This document shows, piece after piece, positions 19,440 to 27,641 of a stretch of DNA of 64,000 nucleotides. The DNA is from Paludibacteraceae bacterium. GTDB lineage: Bacteria > Bacteroidota > Bacteroidia > Bacteroidales > Paludibacteraceae. The stretch covers positions 153,441 to 217,440 of the forward strand of contig JAKSLB010000002.1 of NCBI GenBank assembly GCA_024401435.1, written 5' to 3'. Made by a program: the position numbers and the translations under genes. Each line of letters starts with the position of its first letter. The stretch's first letter is position 1. The notes under the pieces are model-generated. The model ran no database searches. It was not told the origin of the DNA and saw only the letters and a program-made list of their open reading frames with translations.

Positions 19440-19475
19440 GGAGGACATTCCATTGGGGTGTTCTCCTTGTTTATT
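19440..19475 (+). terminator. Weak intrinsic terminator after the LamG/lipoprotein operon
   Basis: GGAGGACA (19440-19447) pairs with TGTTCTCC (19459-19466), followed by an interrupted T-rich tract TTGTTTATTTCTTT. Confidence 0.6.
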
Positions 19476-19536
19476 TCTTTGTAAGCTCCCTGTTGAAAAA
19501 TAAGACCTTTAGATCGAGTTCTATTGTTTACAAAAA

Positions 19537-19567
19537 TTGCTTTTGTCGCAAATGTTTTATATGTTTG
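19537..19567 (+). promoter_or_regulatory. Possible promoter of the GH5 gene
   Basis: TTG at 19537-19539, a 20-base spacer, then TATGTTTG at 19560-19567, matching TAnnTTTG. The start would fall near 19574, leaving a leader of about 90 bases. Confidence 0.55.
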
Positions 19568-19662
19568 TATCAAGAATTTTTTGAGGATGATTTCTCAACC
19601 TTAAATTGAGAAAAGTAAAGACATTATGTTAATGTATTAATAGCCAATAGAACATTATTGTT

Positions 19663-21147
19663 ATGGTAATTACAAAAAAATGGGTCTCCGCAATTGCCGC
19701 AGTTGCTTTTGCTTTGACCACTCATTCTGTCATGGCAGGTCCGGTACATGGACAAGATGCCATGGAGATTTCTCGTTTAATGTACACAGGCTGGAATGTA
19801 GGTAATTCATTAGATGCCATCCAGCAAGGATATTCAGATCTTGATACTGAATTGGGGTGGGGAAACGCCAAAATCACGAAGAGTATGATTGATAATGTGA
19901 GAAAGACTGGTTTTAGAACGCTTCGAATTCCAGTCAGCTGGGGACAACATACCTATAAAAGTGGTCAGTATCAATACAAAATTGACGACAAGTGGTTAAG
20001 TCGTGTGAAAGAGGTGGTGGATTATGGTATTGACAATGATATGTATGTCATTCTCAATATTCACCATGACAATGGAAGTCAATTTGACCATCCTTATTTT
20101 TGGCCGACTAACAACACAAAAGACCAGTCAGTCAGGTATGTGACGGATATCTGGACTCAGTTGGCGGAGTGCTTTAAGGAGTATGATCAAAGATTGATTT
20201 TTGAAACATTGAACGAACCTCGTATTGTGGGTGATCGATATGAGTGGTGGTTTACTCCTGTGGATAATCCGAGTCAGCAACAGGTGGTGGAGGCTATGGG
20301 TGTCATCAATGCTATGAATCAGGCTGCAGTTGATGTTATTCGTAATAACGGACATGAAAACAACCGTGACCGTGTAATCCTTATCCCAGGTTATGATGCA
20401 TCTCCGGAAGGCGCCGTTACTAACAAATTCCAGCTTCCGAACGATCCTTCACAAAATCGTCTCGGTATCGAAATTCATGCCTATCGTCCAACAGAACTTT
20501 GCCTTTCGGGCCCTCTTACAATGTTTCAGGAAAGTGATAAACAGGCTATCCGTGACGTGCTTCGTCCTTGTTACGAAAAATATGTGCAAAGAAATATCCC
20601 GGTAGTGATTGACGAGACTTCTATTTCAGATAAGGATCAAGGTGATTGGACTCGTATGCAATGGATCGAAGCATTTTATGGAATTGCTATGGAATACAAA
20701 ATGCCTTGTGTCTTGTGGGACAACGGTACCACATGGGAAGCTTACCAATTGGGATTAAAGCAAGGTTGGGCAGACCCAAATCAGAATGGAGAGTGCCATG
20801 GATTTATGAACCGTAGTACAGGAGAATGGAATCAACCGCAAATGATACAGAAAATTATGGAAGTGGTGGGTGAGGATCCGAACTTGTCAGATCCGTCTAA
20901 CGTAGAGAATACACTTGCCTTAAATGACAATATGGTTTTGACACTATCTCCCGAAGAAATTGGTTTCGTGAAGTGTGGGACTTCTGTAGAGGTGAACATG
21001 GTGACTTTGTTCAATGCGCAGGGGGCGATGGCAATTACAGCCTATCATGTGGAATCATTATCGGTCACTTCATTGCCTGCTGGTCTTTACTTGGTAGTGG
21101 TAGTATCGGCTGATGGTGTATATAAAGAGAAAATAATGATTCGATAA
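19663..21147 (+). CDS. Secreted glycoside hydrolase family 5 (endoglucanase-like) with sorting domain
   Basis: A secreted beta-glycanase with a GH5-type (beta/alpha)8 barrel, probably acting on cellulose-like or other beta-glucan/mannan substrates. A signal peptide covers about residues 1-25 (AAVAFALTTHSVMA). The catalytic domain (about 30-400) begins with YTGWNVGNSLDA and includes RIPVSWGQH, the acid/base glutamate E185 in FETLNEPR, IEIHAYRP, and the probable nucleophile E318 in VVIDETSIS. The last 75 residues resemble a reduced type IX sorting domain (VEVNMVTLFNAQG, SLPAGLYLVVVV), so secretion through that system is likely. The gene is monocistronic, with its own terminator at 21169. The exact substrate cannot be read from sequence. 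Confidence 0.93.
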   Translation: MVITKKWVSAIAAVAFALTTHSVMAGPVHGQDAMEISRLMYTGWNVGNSLDAIQQGYSDLDTELGWGNAKITKSMIDNVRKTGFRTLRIPVSWGQHTYKSGQYQYKIDDKWLSRVKEVVDYGIDNDMYVILNIHHDNGSQFDHPYFWPTNNTKDQSVRYVTDIWTQLAECFKEYDQRLIFETLNEPRIVGDRYEWWFTPVDNPSQQQVVEAMGVINAMNQAAVDVIRNNGHENNRDRVILIPGYDASPEGAVTNKFQLPNDPSQNRLGIEIHAYRPTELCLSGPLTMFQESDKQAIRDVLRPCYEKYVQRNIPVVIDETSISDKDQGDWTRMQWIEAFYGIAMEYKMPCVLWDNGTTWEAYQLGLKQGWADPNQNGECHGFMNRSTGEWNQPQMIQKIMEVVGEDPNLSDPSNVENTLALNDNMVLTLSPEEIGFVKCGTSVEVNMVTLFNAQGAMAITAYHVESLSVTSLPAGLYLVVVVSADGVYKEKIMIR

Positions 21148-21168
21148 TTGATGATTTAACATAACAAG

Positions 21169-21199
21169 ATAGCCAGCTTTTTTTCGCTGGCTATTTTTT
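21169..21199 (+). terminator. Intrinsic terminator after the GH5 gene
   Basis: A perfect nine-base stem pairs ATAGCCAGC (21169-21177) with GCTGGCTAT (21186-21194), followed by a T-rich tract TTTTTATT. Confidence 0.9.
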
Positions 21200-21275
21200 A
21201 TTCAGAACAAAGACAATGCTTTATGGCATGAATTCATAGTTAACCTCTTTATGATACTTTGTGATTTAAAATCAT

Positions 21276-21346
21276 CTCGTTGATGTTCACTTAATCATAG
21301 TTTTCGCACTGCTCTTTCACCCAAATCAATAGTTTGTCTGACAAAA
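21276..21346. repeat. Diverged copy of the intergenic repeat found at 25128-25198
   Basis: Ungapped alignment of these 71 bases with 25128-25198 gives 55 identities, and 14 of the 16 differences are transitions. Similarity continues weakly to about 21390, where the element end motif is recognisable but decayed (AATTTGTAAAATTTTCTTA against AATTTATAGAAATCCCCTA). It lies in the 319-base gap between the GH5 and nucleoside phosphorylase genes; no coding sequence was seen there. Confidence 0.65.
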
Positions 21347-21433
21347 TTTAAAAAAACACTACAAGGTAATTTGTAAAATTTTCTTAAATACAAAAAGTCT
21401 TTGTTCTCATTTTTTTGAATGAAAAAATGCTTT

Positions 21434-21441
21434 TATATTTG
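21434..21441 (+). promoter_or_regulatory. Probable -7 box for the udp-tilS operon
   Basis: TATATTTG matches the TAnnTTTG consensus. A TTTG sits 16 bases upstream (21414-21417), a slightly short spacing. The ATG at 21467 is 25 bases downstream. Confidence 0.5.
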
Positions 21442-21466
21442 AATAAAATATTAAATATGTAGAATT

Positions 21467-22339
21467 ATGAGAGAGATTCCTTCTTCTGAATTAATAATAA
21501 ATGCAGACGGATCTATTTTCCATTTGCATCTGAAGCCAGAACAATTAGCTGATAAAGTTATTTTGGTGGGTGATCCCGATCGAGTAGATATGGTTGCCGG
21601 TTATTTTGATGAAATAGAGTGTGACGTGCGTAGTCGAGAGTTTCATACGATTACAGGAAAACTAAATGGACAACGTGTTTCTTGTGTTTCTCATGGTATT
21701 GGTACCGATAATATTGACATTGTCGTGACAGAATTAGATGCATTAAAAAATATAGATTTTAAGACTCGAACTGTTAAACCGGAACATACTCAATTAACGC
21801 TTGTTCGAATTGGAACGTCTGGAGGACTTCAGCCATTCTGTCCAGTCGGTTCTTATGTTGTTTCACGACGTTCCGTTGGATTTGATGGATTGCTTAATTA
21901 TTATCAAACCCCTCGTACAGTCATTGACTTAGATTTCGAACAAGCATTTTGTGACCATGTCAATTGGAACCATCGTTTGGCAGCTCCTTATGTTGTATCT
22001 GCTGATGAAGAGTTGGTAAACAAACTATGTGAAGGAATGGTGATGGGTGTGACAATTTCTGCTCCTGGATTCTATGGACCTCAAGGACGTTTCGTCCGTA
22101 TTCCATTAGCTGATCCTAAATTGAATGAAAAGATTCAATCGTTTGATTACAATGGAGAAAAGATCACAAATTTCGAAATGGAAAGTTCTGCAGTGGCTGG
22201 ATTGTCTAAATTGTTGGGACATAAAGCTGTTACAATTTGTAATATCATTGCAGGACGTGTTGATAAAACCATGAATACTGAATATAAAGGTTCAATGGAA
22301 GATTTGGTGAAGATTGTCTTAACACGTTTGACCAAATGA
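21467..22339 (+). CDS. Nucleoside phosphorylase (uridine phosphorylase-like)
   Basis: Cytoplasmic enzyme of the PNP/UDP phosphorylase family that cleaves a nucleoside with phosphate to a free base and (deoxy)ribose 1-phosphate. Family motifs visible in the 290-residue product are the phosphate-binding VGDPDRV near residue 36, the central IGTSGGLQ near residue 121, and the ribose/base-site stretch ITNFEMESSAVAGLSKLLG near residue 232. The ME-ES arrangement fits uridine phosphorylase-like members, but base specificity cannot be decided. Its stop overlaps the tilS start by four bases (ATGA), so it is the first gene of a translationally coupled operon. Confidence 0.92.
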   Translation: MREIPSSELIINADGSIFHLHLKPEQLADKVILVGDPDRVDMVAGYFDEIECDVRSREFHTITGKLNGQRVSCVSHGIGTDNIDIVVTELDALKNIDFKTRTVKPEHTQLTLVRIGTSGGLQPFCPVGSYVVSRRSVGFDGLLNYYQTPRTVIDLDFEQAFCDHVNWNHRLAAPYVVSADEELVNKLCEGMVMGVTISAPGFYGPQGRFVRIPLADPKLNEKIQSFDYNGEKITNFEMESSAVAGLSKLLGHKAVTICNIIAGRVDKTMNTEYKGSMEDLVKIVLTRLTK

Positions 22340-23670
22340 TAGATGTATCTCAACTCCGTTTCCCTTTTCCTACAACGACCAAATTGATTGTTGCTGTAAG
22401 TGGTGGTGCAGATTCTGTTGCTTTGCTTGATATCTTACATCAAGCAGGTTTCCCCTGTGTCGTCGCTCATTGTAATTTCCATTTGCGAGGAGAGGAATCC
22501 AATCGAGATGAGAATTTTGTCCGTTCATTGGCGAATCAGTACAAGTTGCCTTTCCGTAAAATTGATTTTCATACTTTAGAGTATGCTTCTATGCGGTCTC
22601 TTTCTATTGAAATGGCTGCTCGAGAACTTCGTTATGAATGGTTTCGTCAATTGCTGATTCGAGAAGGTGCGCTAAAAATTGCGGTAGCTCATCATGCAGA
22701 TGATGTGATAGAAACATTTCTAATGAACCTTTCAAGAGGTACCGGTCTTAAAGGTTTGACAGGAATAAAAGAATTGATAGGGGATGTGTGGCGTCCTTTA
22801 TTGTCTGTTTCAAGAAAAGATATAACGGATTATTTACAAATGCGGAATCTGTCACATGTGGAAGATTCTACAAATGCAGATACGTTATATACACGTAATA
22901 AGTTTCGAAATGAAATTATTCCGATGCTCCAATCTGTTTATCCAACCTTTAAAAACAATTTGTTGAATACGATTGGATATCTAAAGCAAACAGATGATTT
23001 TTTACAACAGATTTTGACTGAAAAGAAACAATCTCTTTTCCACGAAATTTCAGATAATCATTTTTCGATTTCATTAGATCTCTTACGAAAAGAGAAATCG
23101 ATAGACTTCCTTTTGTATGAACTTCTATCCCCATATGGTTTTTCTTCTGCTACGATTGATGATCTGGTGCAGTCTGTCGCTTCAGAAAATCCAGGTAATC
23201 GCTTTTATAACAAGAAGAAAAGTTTTGTAATCATACAAGAACGGGATGCTTTATCTATTCATCCGATTTCGGTAGAAAATCAAATAGAAGAGTATACGAT
23301 TGTATCAATGGATGATTTTAACTCGTTACCAGTTTCGATTCAATGTACGAAGAAAGATGTTCGTGATGTTGAGATTGTTAAAAGCCCTAATTTTTGTTAC
23401 ATAGATGCTTCTAAACTTCAGTTTCCGTTACATCTTAGAAGATGGAGAGTGGGAGATTGCTTCGTTCCTTTTGGAATGAATGGCAAAAAGAAATTAAGTG
23501 ATTTCTTTATCGATCAAAAGTTATCAAATGAGGAAAAAGAAAAAATGTGGATATTGTTAAATCAGGATACGATTGTATGGATTGTCGGATGTCGTGCGGA
23601 TAATCGATTTAGAATAACAGAGACGACACGTGATATATATGTTTTACAAGTTAATAATACAGGAATATAA
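22336..23670 (+). CDS. tilS: tRNA(Ile)-lysidine synthase
   Basis: Modifies the wobble cytidine of the CAU-anticodon tRNA-Ile to lysidine, so that it reads AUA as isoleucine; an essential translation-fidelity enzyme. The PP-loop ATP-binding motif SGGADS is at residues 22-27. It is followed by AHCNFHLRGEESNRDE and AVAHHADDVIETFLMNLSRG, both typical of TilS. A C-terminal domain of about 70 residues ends the 444-residue protein (LHLRRWRVGDCFVPFGM and KKLSDFFID), as in full-length TilS. It overlaps the preceding gene by four bases and shares one base with the next (TAATG). Confidence 0.95.
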   Translation: MIDVSQLRFPFPTTTKLIVAVSGGADSVALLDILHQAGFPCVVAHCNFHLRGEESNRDENFVRSLANQYKLPFRKIDFHTLEYASMRSLSIEMAARELRYEWFRQLLIREGALKIAVAHHADDVIETFLMNLSRGTGLKGLTGIKELIGDVWRPLLSVSRKDITDYLQMRNLSHVEDSTNADTLYTRNKFRNEIIPMLQSVYPTFKNNLLNTIGYLKQTDDFLQQILTEKKQSLFHEISDNHFSISLDLLRKEKSIDFLLYELLSPYGFSSATIDDLVQSVASENPGNRFYNKKKSFVIIQERDALSIHPISVENQIEEYTIVSMDDFNSLPVSIQCTKKDVRDVEIVKSPNFCYIDASKLQFPLHLRRWRVGDCFVPFGMNGKKKLSDFFIDQKLSNEEKEKMWILLNQDTIVWIVGCRADNRFRITETTRDIYVLQVNNTGI

Positions 23671-24254
23671 TGAGTTGGATTGATTGTTTTTTTAGTTCGT
23701 GGTCAAAATTTTTGGATTTTTCTTCCGAATCAAGTCGGAAAGAGTTTTGGATATTTGCATTGTGTAATTTGGCTATCTTCTTTTTGTTTTTCTTATTCAT
23801 TACACATACCATTTTCTCAAATTCGGTTTTGCAATCGGACTTTTCCGAATTAGGGGCTTCCTCGATATTTATGGAGATCTTTTCTGATTTTCAATTGCCT
23901 ACTTTCGAATGGAAAGATGGTTACTCCTTCTTGTTGGAATTAGGGTTTTCATTTCTTGTGTCGGTTGTCTTTTGGTTAGGTTTCGTGCTGACACCAATGA
24001 TTTTATATATGATTTTTTCCCTGATTTTTTTTCCATTACTTTTTTCTTCTGGTGTTTATCCAATACAAGTGCTTACGATATATATGTTAGTTGTTTTGCT
24101 CCCTTATTTAGCATTATCGATACGTCGTATGCGAAATGCAGGATACGGACCATTGATTATCTTTGTTCAGCTAATTCCATTCTTAGGACCTTTTATTTAT
24201 GGTTTTTTGCTGATAAAGCTTGATGAAAGTCATGTTAGTTCCCCAAAAGTATGA
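23670..24254 (+). CDS. DUF805 family membrane protein
   Basis: A 194-residue inner-membrane protein of unknown function. The N-terminal FLDFSSESSRKEFWIFALCN and the near-C-terminal SIRRMRNAGYGPLI, followed by a final hydrophobic segment, are the hallmark of DUF805 (small membrane proteins with a conserved R-R-xR-D/N-xG loop). About four hydrophobic segments are visible. It starts one base inside the tilS stop codon and overlaps the next gene by four bases, so its synthesis is coupled to both. No function can be assigned beyond family membership. Confidence 0.88.
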   Translation: MSWIDCFFSSWSKFLDFSSESSRKEFWIFALCNLAIFFLFFLFITHTIFSNSVLQSDFSELGASSIFMEIFSDFQLPTFEWKDGYSFLLELGFSFLVSVVFWLGFVLTPMILYMIFSLIFFPLLFSSGVYPIQVLTIYMLVVLLPYLALSIRRMRNAGYGPLIIFVQLIPFLGPFIYGFLLIKLDESHVSSPKV

Positions 24255-25000
24255 GTAGAAGAGATAATATATTGAATGGTTTGACGGGAGATGAGGTGAT
24301 ATACAAATATTTCCCGTTAAGGTATTTGGAACCACTTTTACAGAATCGTTTGTTGAGGGTGGATCATACTTCAAATTGGGAAGATGTCTATGAAAATTTC
24401 TTTTTGAAAAATGAGTTTATTTATGAAAATATGTCGGGTAGGGCAGATGGCTTGATTGGATGTGTGTATGGTCAGTCATGGACATTACAAGACGAATCTG
24501 ATGCTATGTGGCGTATCTATTCCAATAAATATAGAGAGAGTTGTGCTATCCGTATTAAAACTACTGTGGGTAAATTGTTTTCTGTTATTTATCCAGAGAA
24601 GAGTTCTTCAACTATGCACGCTTCTTCATCTTTTATTGGTCGCGTCAAGTATGTGTCTGATGACGAGCTGTTGTCTTGGCAACAACGTTCTATTCCAGCA
24701 TCTGAAGTGATTCGAATGATGATTAATTCTTTCTTTATTAAACGTAAACCTTTTGAACATGAACAAGAGGTCCGTATTATTCGAACTATTCCAGGTGATT
24801 TTTGTAATGTGGGTGTCGAATATTTGGAGTTTGAAATTGATCCAGAATCTTTGATTGACGAATATGTTATAGAACCCCGCTTGACACAAGTTCAAAGTGA
24901 TGTGGTTAAATCTCAATTGGTCGATTTGGGTGTGAATCCTTCCAAAATAAGACAATCGGATTTATATCAGTTTAAACCATCGAAGATTATTATCAAATGA
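24251..25000 (+). CDS. DUF2971 family protein
   Basis: A 249-residue soluble protein resembling DUF2971. It has an N-terminal YKYFPLRYLEPLLQNRLLRV (a conserved start of the family fold), then DVYENFF. A central SWTLQDESDAMWRIYSNKYR, where an MW-x-Y core is typical, is followed by EHEQEVRIIR. The biochemical role is unknown. Family members occur in many accessory and defence-type neighbourhoods, but here the gene closes a housekeeping operon (overlap ATGA with DUF805), so a defence role is not implied. A MITE-like element begins 33 bases after the stop. Confidence 0.82.
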   Translation: MSRRDNILNGLTGDEVIYKYFPLRYLEPLLQNRLLRVDHTSNWEDVYENFFLKNEFIYENMSGRADGLIGCVYGQSWTLQDESDAMWRIYSNKYRESCAIRIKTTVGKLFSVIYPEKSSSTMHASSSFIGRVKYVSDDELLSWQQRSIPASEVIRMMINSFFIKRKPFEHEQEVRIIRTIPGDFCNVGVEYLEFEIDPESLIDEYVIEPRLTQVQSDVVKSQLVDLGVNPSKIRQSDLYQFKPSKIIIK

Positions 25001-25033
25001 TATAAAAAATATCTGTTTTTGTAATAGAAAAAA

Positions 25034-25240
25034 TATAGGGGACTTCTATAAATTCCCCGATTATTAAATATTTTTTTATAGAGGTTATTCTTTAATCTTT
25101 TGTGCGCTTTTGAACTTTTGTCGCCATCTTGCTGATTTTCACTCAGTCACAGTGCCCGCACTGCTCCTTCGTTCAAATCAACAATCTGTCTGACAAAACT
25201 TTCAAAATCGCAACAAAGCAATTTATAGAAATCCCCTATA
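25034..25240. mobile_element. MITE-like element with 21-base terminal inverted repeats
   Basis: The left end TATAGGGGACTTCTATAAATT (25034-25054) is the reverse complement of 25220-25240 except at one base. The ends TATA/TA could include a TA target duplication, with the true repeat beginning GGGGA. The element is about 205 bases, too short for a transposase, with no convincing open frame. A 71-base internal segment recurs diverged at 21276-21346, and an end-like motif occurs at 8754-8771. This fits a non-autonomous IS derivative; TA duplications occur in the IS630 and IS427-type groups, but family assignment is inference. Confidence 0.65.
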
Positions 25241-25244
25241 GTGA

Positions 25245-25286
25245 ATAAAAAGATAAAGGAGAACACATTATTGCGCTCTCCTTTAT
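25245..25286 (-). terminator. Terminator of the OmpA-family remnant
   Basis: ATAAAGGAGA (25253-25262) pairs perfectly with TCTCCTTTAT (25277-25286). Read on the minus strand it is followed by CTTTTTATT, a U-tract. It is placed 43 bases after the stop codon of the remnant gene. Confidence 0.75.
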
Positions 25287-25328
25287 TATGTACAGAATAT
25301 GTTTTTTATTGTTTGTTACAGACCGTTC

Positions 25329-26000
25329 TTATTTTTTAAGGAATACCACGCGACGATTTTTCGCACGTCCTTCGTCGGTTGAATTGTCTGCAATAGGTTC
25401 GCTTGACCCTTTACCTACGGCTGTCAAACGGTCGGCACTGATGCCAAGTTCAACGAGTCTAGCAACGATTGCTTCGGCGCGTTGTTGACTGAGTTTATTA
25501 TTGACAGCGGCTGTTCCCGTGTTGTCACAATGTCCTTGCACCTCGAATTTCAAACTTGCGTTCTGGACCATAATGCTTTTTATACGGTTGATTTCCGTAT
25601 CAGCTTCTGGTTTAAGTGTTGCCTTGCCAACATCAAATGTGATAGCATAAGTTGTGATTTTGCCATCGGTTGTAAGTCGGTCGTAGAGAGGCACTGCACC
25701 ATTGGCTATGCGGACATTGCTGATGCCGTTGTATTGACTGTTAGACTGTGGTTCAACATGAAACTTTATATATTTAGGAGCTATCATATTTGGCACATTG
25801 GTAATTCGTATGCCATTGAAGTATACTTTCAAAGCACGCTTGTTAAAAGAAATGGCAAAGTGATTCCATCCGTTGTGAATGAAAACTTTCTCTCTTTCTG
25901 TATAAGTACCTGATGTTGATCCTCCTCCTGGTTTCTCGCATGACCAATTGAATTGTTGCCAGTTTAAATCAAATGCTCCAATCTCATCATTTTTTTTCGT
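25329..26000 (-). pseudogene. 5'-truncated OmpA-family protein gene (LamG-like plus OmpA C-terminal domain)
   Basis: The minus-strand frame is open from a TAG at 26001-26003 to the stop at 25329-25331 but has no plausible start. The only start-like codon is a TTG at 25830-25832, inside a conserved domain. Translation upstream of that TTG continues coherent sequence (FNWSCEKPGGGS, VFIHNGWNHFAISF then FNGIRITNVPNM), which looks like the end of a LamG-like jellyroll. It is followed by a complete OmpA C-terminal peptidoglycan-binding domain (AITFDVGKATLKPEAD, VQGHCDNTGT, LSQQRAEAIVARLVELG, DEGRAKNRRVVF). Signal peptide and most of the first domain are missing; the 130 bases upstream are AT-rich with an (AT)8 run and no coding sequence. 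It is probably a dead remnant, unless an unusual start is used. Confidence 0.75.
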
Positions 26001-26131
26001 CTAACGCTATTTGTTAATTTTTGCTTTTTACAAATATATATATATATATTGATGGTTTCGCTTGCAAAATTTCAACTCTCTATTTTGCACTTGTACAAAT
26101 ATTTATTTTAATCTGTAAAACAGACTATATG

Positions 26132-27607
26132 TTACTCTCTTTCTTTTGTTCTTCTCTTAATTTTTGAATTATGTTTCCCCCTTCTTGCCCAAGATACGAA
26201 CATCATAAAGGCAACGATTGTAGTTGAAATACCAATGATGTAAGAGAATTGCGCATCTAAATTTAAGCTGTTAGGAGAAATACATAAAAATGTACTACTT
26301 ACGCATGTCATGAACAATGCTGGTATGAAAGTGACCACATATTTCTTATGGTTACTATATAGATAGACAGTAATGGCCCATAATGTGAATACGGAGAGCG
26401 TTTGATTAGCCCAACCGAAATAATTCCAGATTATATTGAACCCTTCTTGATCGGCTAAATTGAAAAATAATAAAGCCATAGTAATGGCGAATAAAGGTAT
26501 GCAGATATACAATCTTCCTTTAATGCTTTTTTGTTCTAAATTGACAAACTCTGCAATGATAAGACGTGCAGAACGCAATGCAGTATCACCACTGGTGATT
26601 GGTGCGGCAACGACACCTAAAATGGCTAATATACCTCCAGCAATTCCTAACCATCCTTTGCTGACTTCCGTCACTACTTGTGGCGCTTGTAGCGTGTTTG
26701 CCACACCTAATTCGTCAGCTCCTCCACCATAAAAGAAATACATCGAAATGGTAGCCCAAATTAAGGCTACAATTCCTTCGGTTATCATACTTCCATAAAA
26801 AATAGGACGACCATATTTTTCATTTTTAATGCAACGAGCCATTAACGGACTTTGTGTCGCATGAAATCCACTGATTGCTCCGCAAGCTATTGTGATAAAC
26901 AAAGCTGGAAATACATCTACACCATTGAATGAAGATGAACTGACGCCAGCTTCAAATAGTTCGGGTAGAGATGGCCATTTGATGAAAAGATTGATGCCTA
27001 ATGCAACAGCCATGAATAATATCGCAAATGCAAATAATGGATAAATTTTACCAATGATTTTATCGATAGGTAATAAAGTGGCAATCAAATAGTATATGAA
27101 GATAATCACACACCAAATATAGACAGAATTAGTAGAGAGTGTGCTGGTCATGTCTCCTAATATAAGAGCGGGACTATAAACAAATACGGCACCTACCATC
27201 ATCATCAAAAAGATAGTGAAGATAAGCATGACTTTTTTAACACTTTTCCCTAAATATATGCCTACTATTTCTGGTAATCCTGCACCATTATGACGAATGG
27301 ATAACATTCCACTTAAATAGTCGTGAACGGCTCCTGCAAAAATACATCCGAACACTATCCATAAATAGGCAGATGGTCCAAATTTTGCACCCATAATAGC
27401 ACCAAAAATAGGTCCTGTCCCTGCAATATTTAAAAATTGAATCATGAAAATTTTCCATGAAGGCATTGGAATGTAGTCAACGCCATCTTTATGAGTGATG
27501 GCTGGTGTTTCTCTGGAAGAGTCTGGTCCAAACACATTTTCTATGAACTTGCCATAGATAAAGTAGCCTATGACTAAAGCAACAAGACTAAGAACAAATG
27601 TTATCAT
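26132..27607 (-). CDS. Carbon starvation protein A (CstA) family permease
   Basis: Multi-pass inner-membrane transporter of the CstA family; characterised relatives import peptides or pyruvate. The product is 491 residues, shorter than the roughly 700-residue E. coli CstA but typical of the Bacteroidetes form. Family stretches include MIQFLNIAGTGPIFGAIMG near residue 55, FAGAVHDYLSGMLSIRHNG near residue 90, and ISGFHATQSPLMARC near residue 245. Around twelve hydrophobic segments are visible. The C-terminus is basic (RRGKHNSKIKRRTKERE). It lies 34 bases after the FemAB/GNAT-like gene on the same strand. Confidence 0.93.
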   Translation of the reverse strand: MITFVLSLVALVIGYFIYGKFIENVFGPDSSRETPAITHKDGVDYIPMPSWKIFMIQFLNIAGTGPIFGAIMGAKFGPSAYLWIVFGCIFAGAVHDYLSGMLSIRHNGAGLPEIVGIYLGKSVKKVMLIFTIFLMMMVGAVFVYSPALILGDMTSTLSTNSVYIWCVIIFIYYLIATLLPIDKIIGKIYPLFAFAILFMAVALGINLFIKWPSLPELFEAGVSSSSFNGVDVFPALFITIACGAISGFHATQSPLMARCIKNEKYGRPIFYGSMITEGIVALIWATISMYFFYGGGADELGVANTLQAPQVVTEVSKGWLGIAGGILAILGVVAAPITSGDTALRSARLIIAEFVNLEQKSIKGRLYICIPLFAITMALLFFNLADQEGFNIIWNYFGWANQTLSVFTLWAITVYLYSNHKKYVVTFIPALFMTCVSSTFLCISPNSLNLDAQFSYIIGISTTIVAFMMFVSWARRGKHNSKIKRRTKERE

Positions 27608-27641
27608 TGTATGTAATTTTAATTAAAAAACATGTATATTA

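Noticed and set aside
24251-25000. DUF2971 gene as part of a phage-defence system
   Set aside because: The gene is translationally coupled to tilS and a nucleoside phosphorylase; no nuclease, helicase, toxin or other defence gene is near.
25482-25913. 143-codon plus-strand frame opposite the OmpA remnant
   Set aside because: It is antisense to the conserved OmpA C-terminal domain and has no recognisable sequence.
26034-26049. (AT)8 run near the OmpA remnant as a phase-variation tract
   Set aside because: It lies far upstream of any plausible start and outside promoter spacing, so a switching role has no support.
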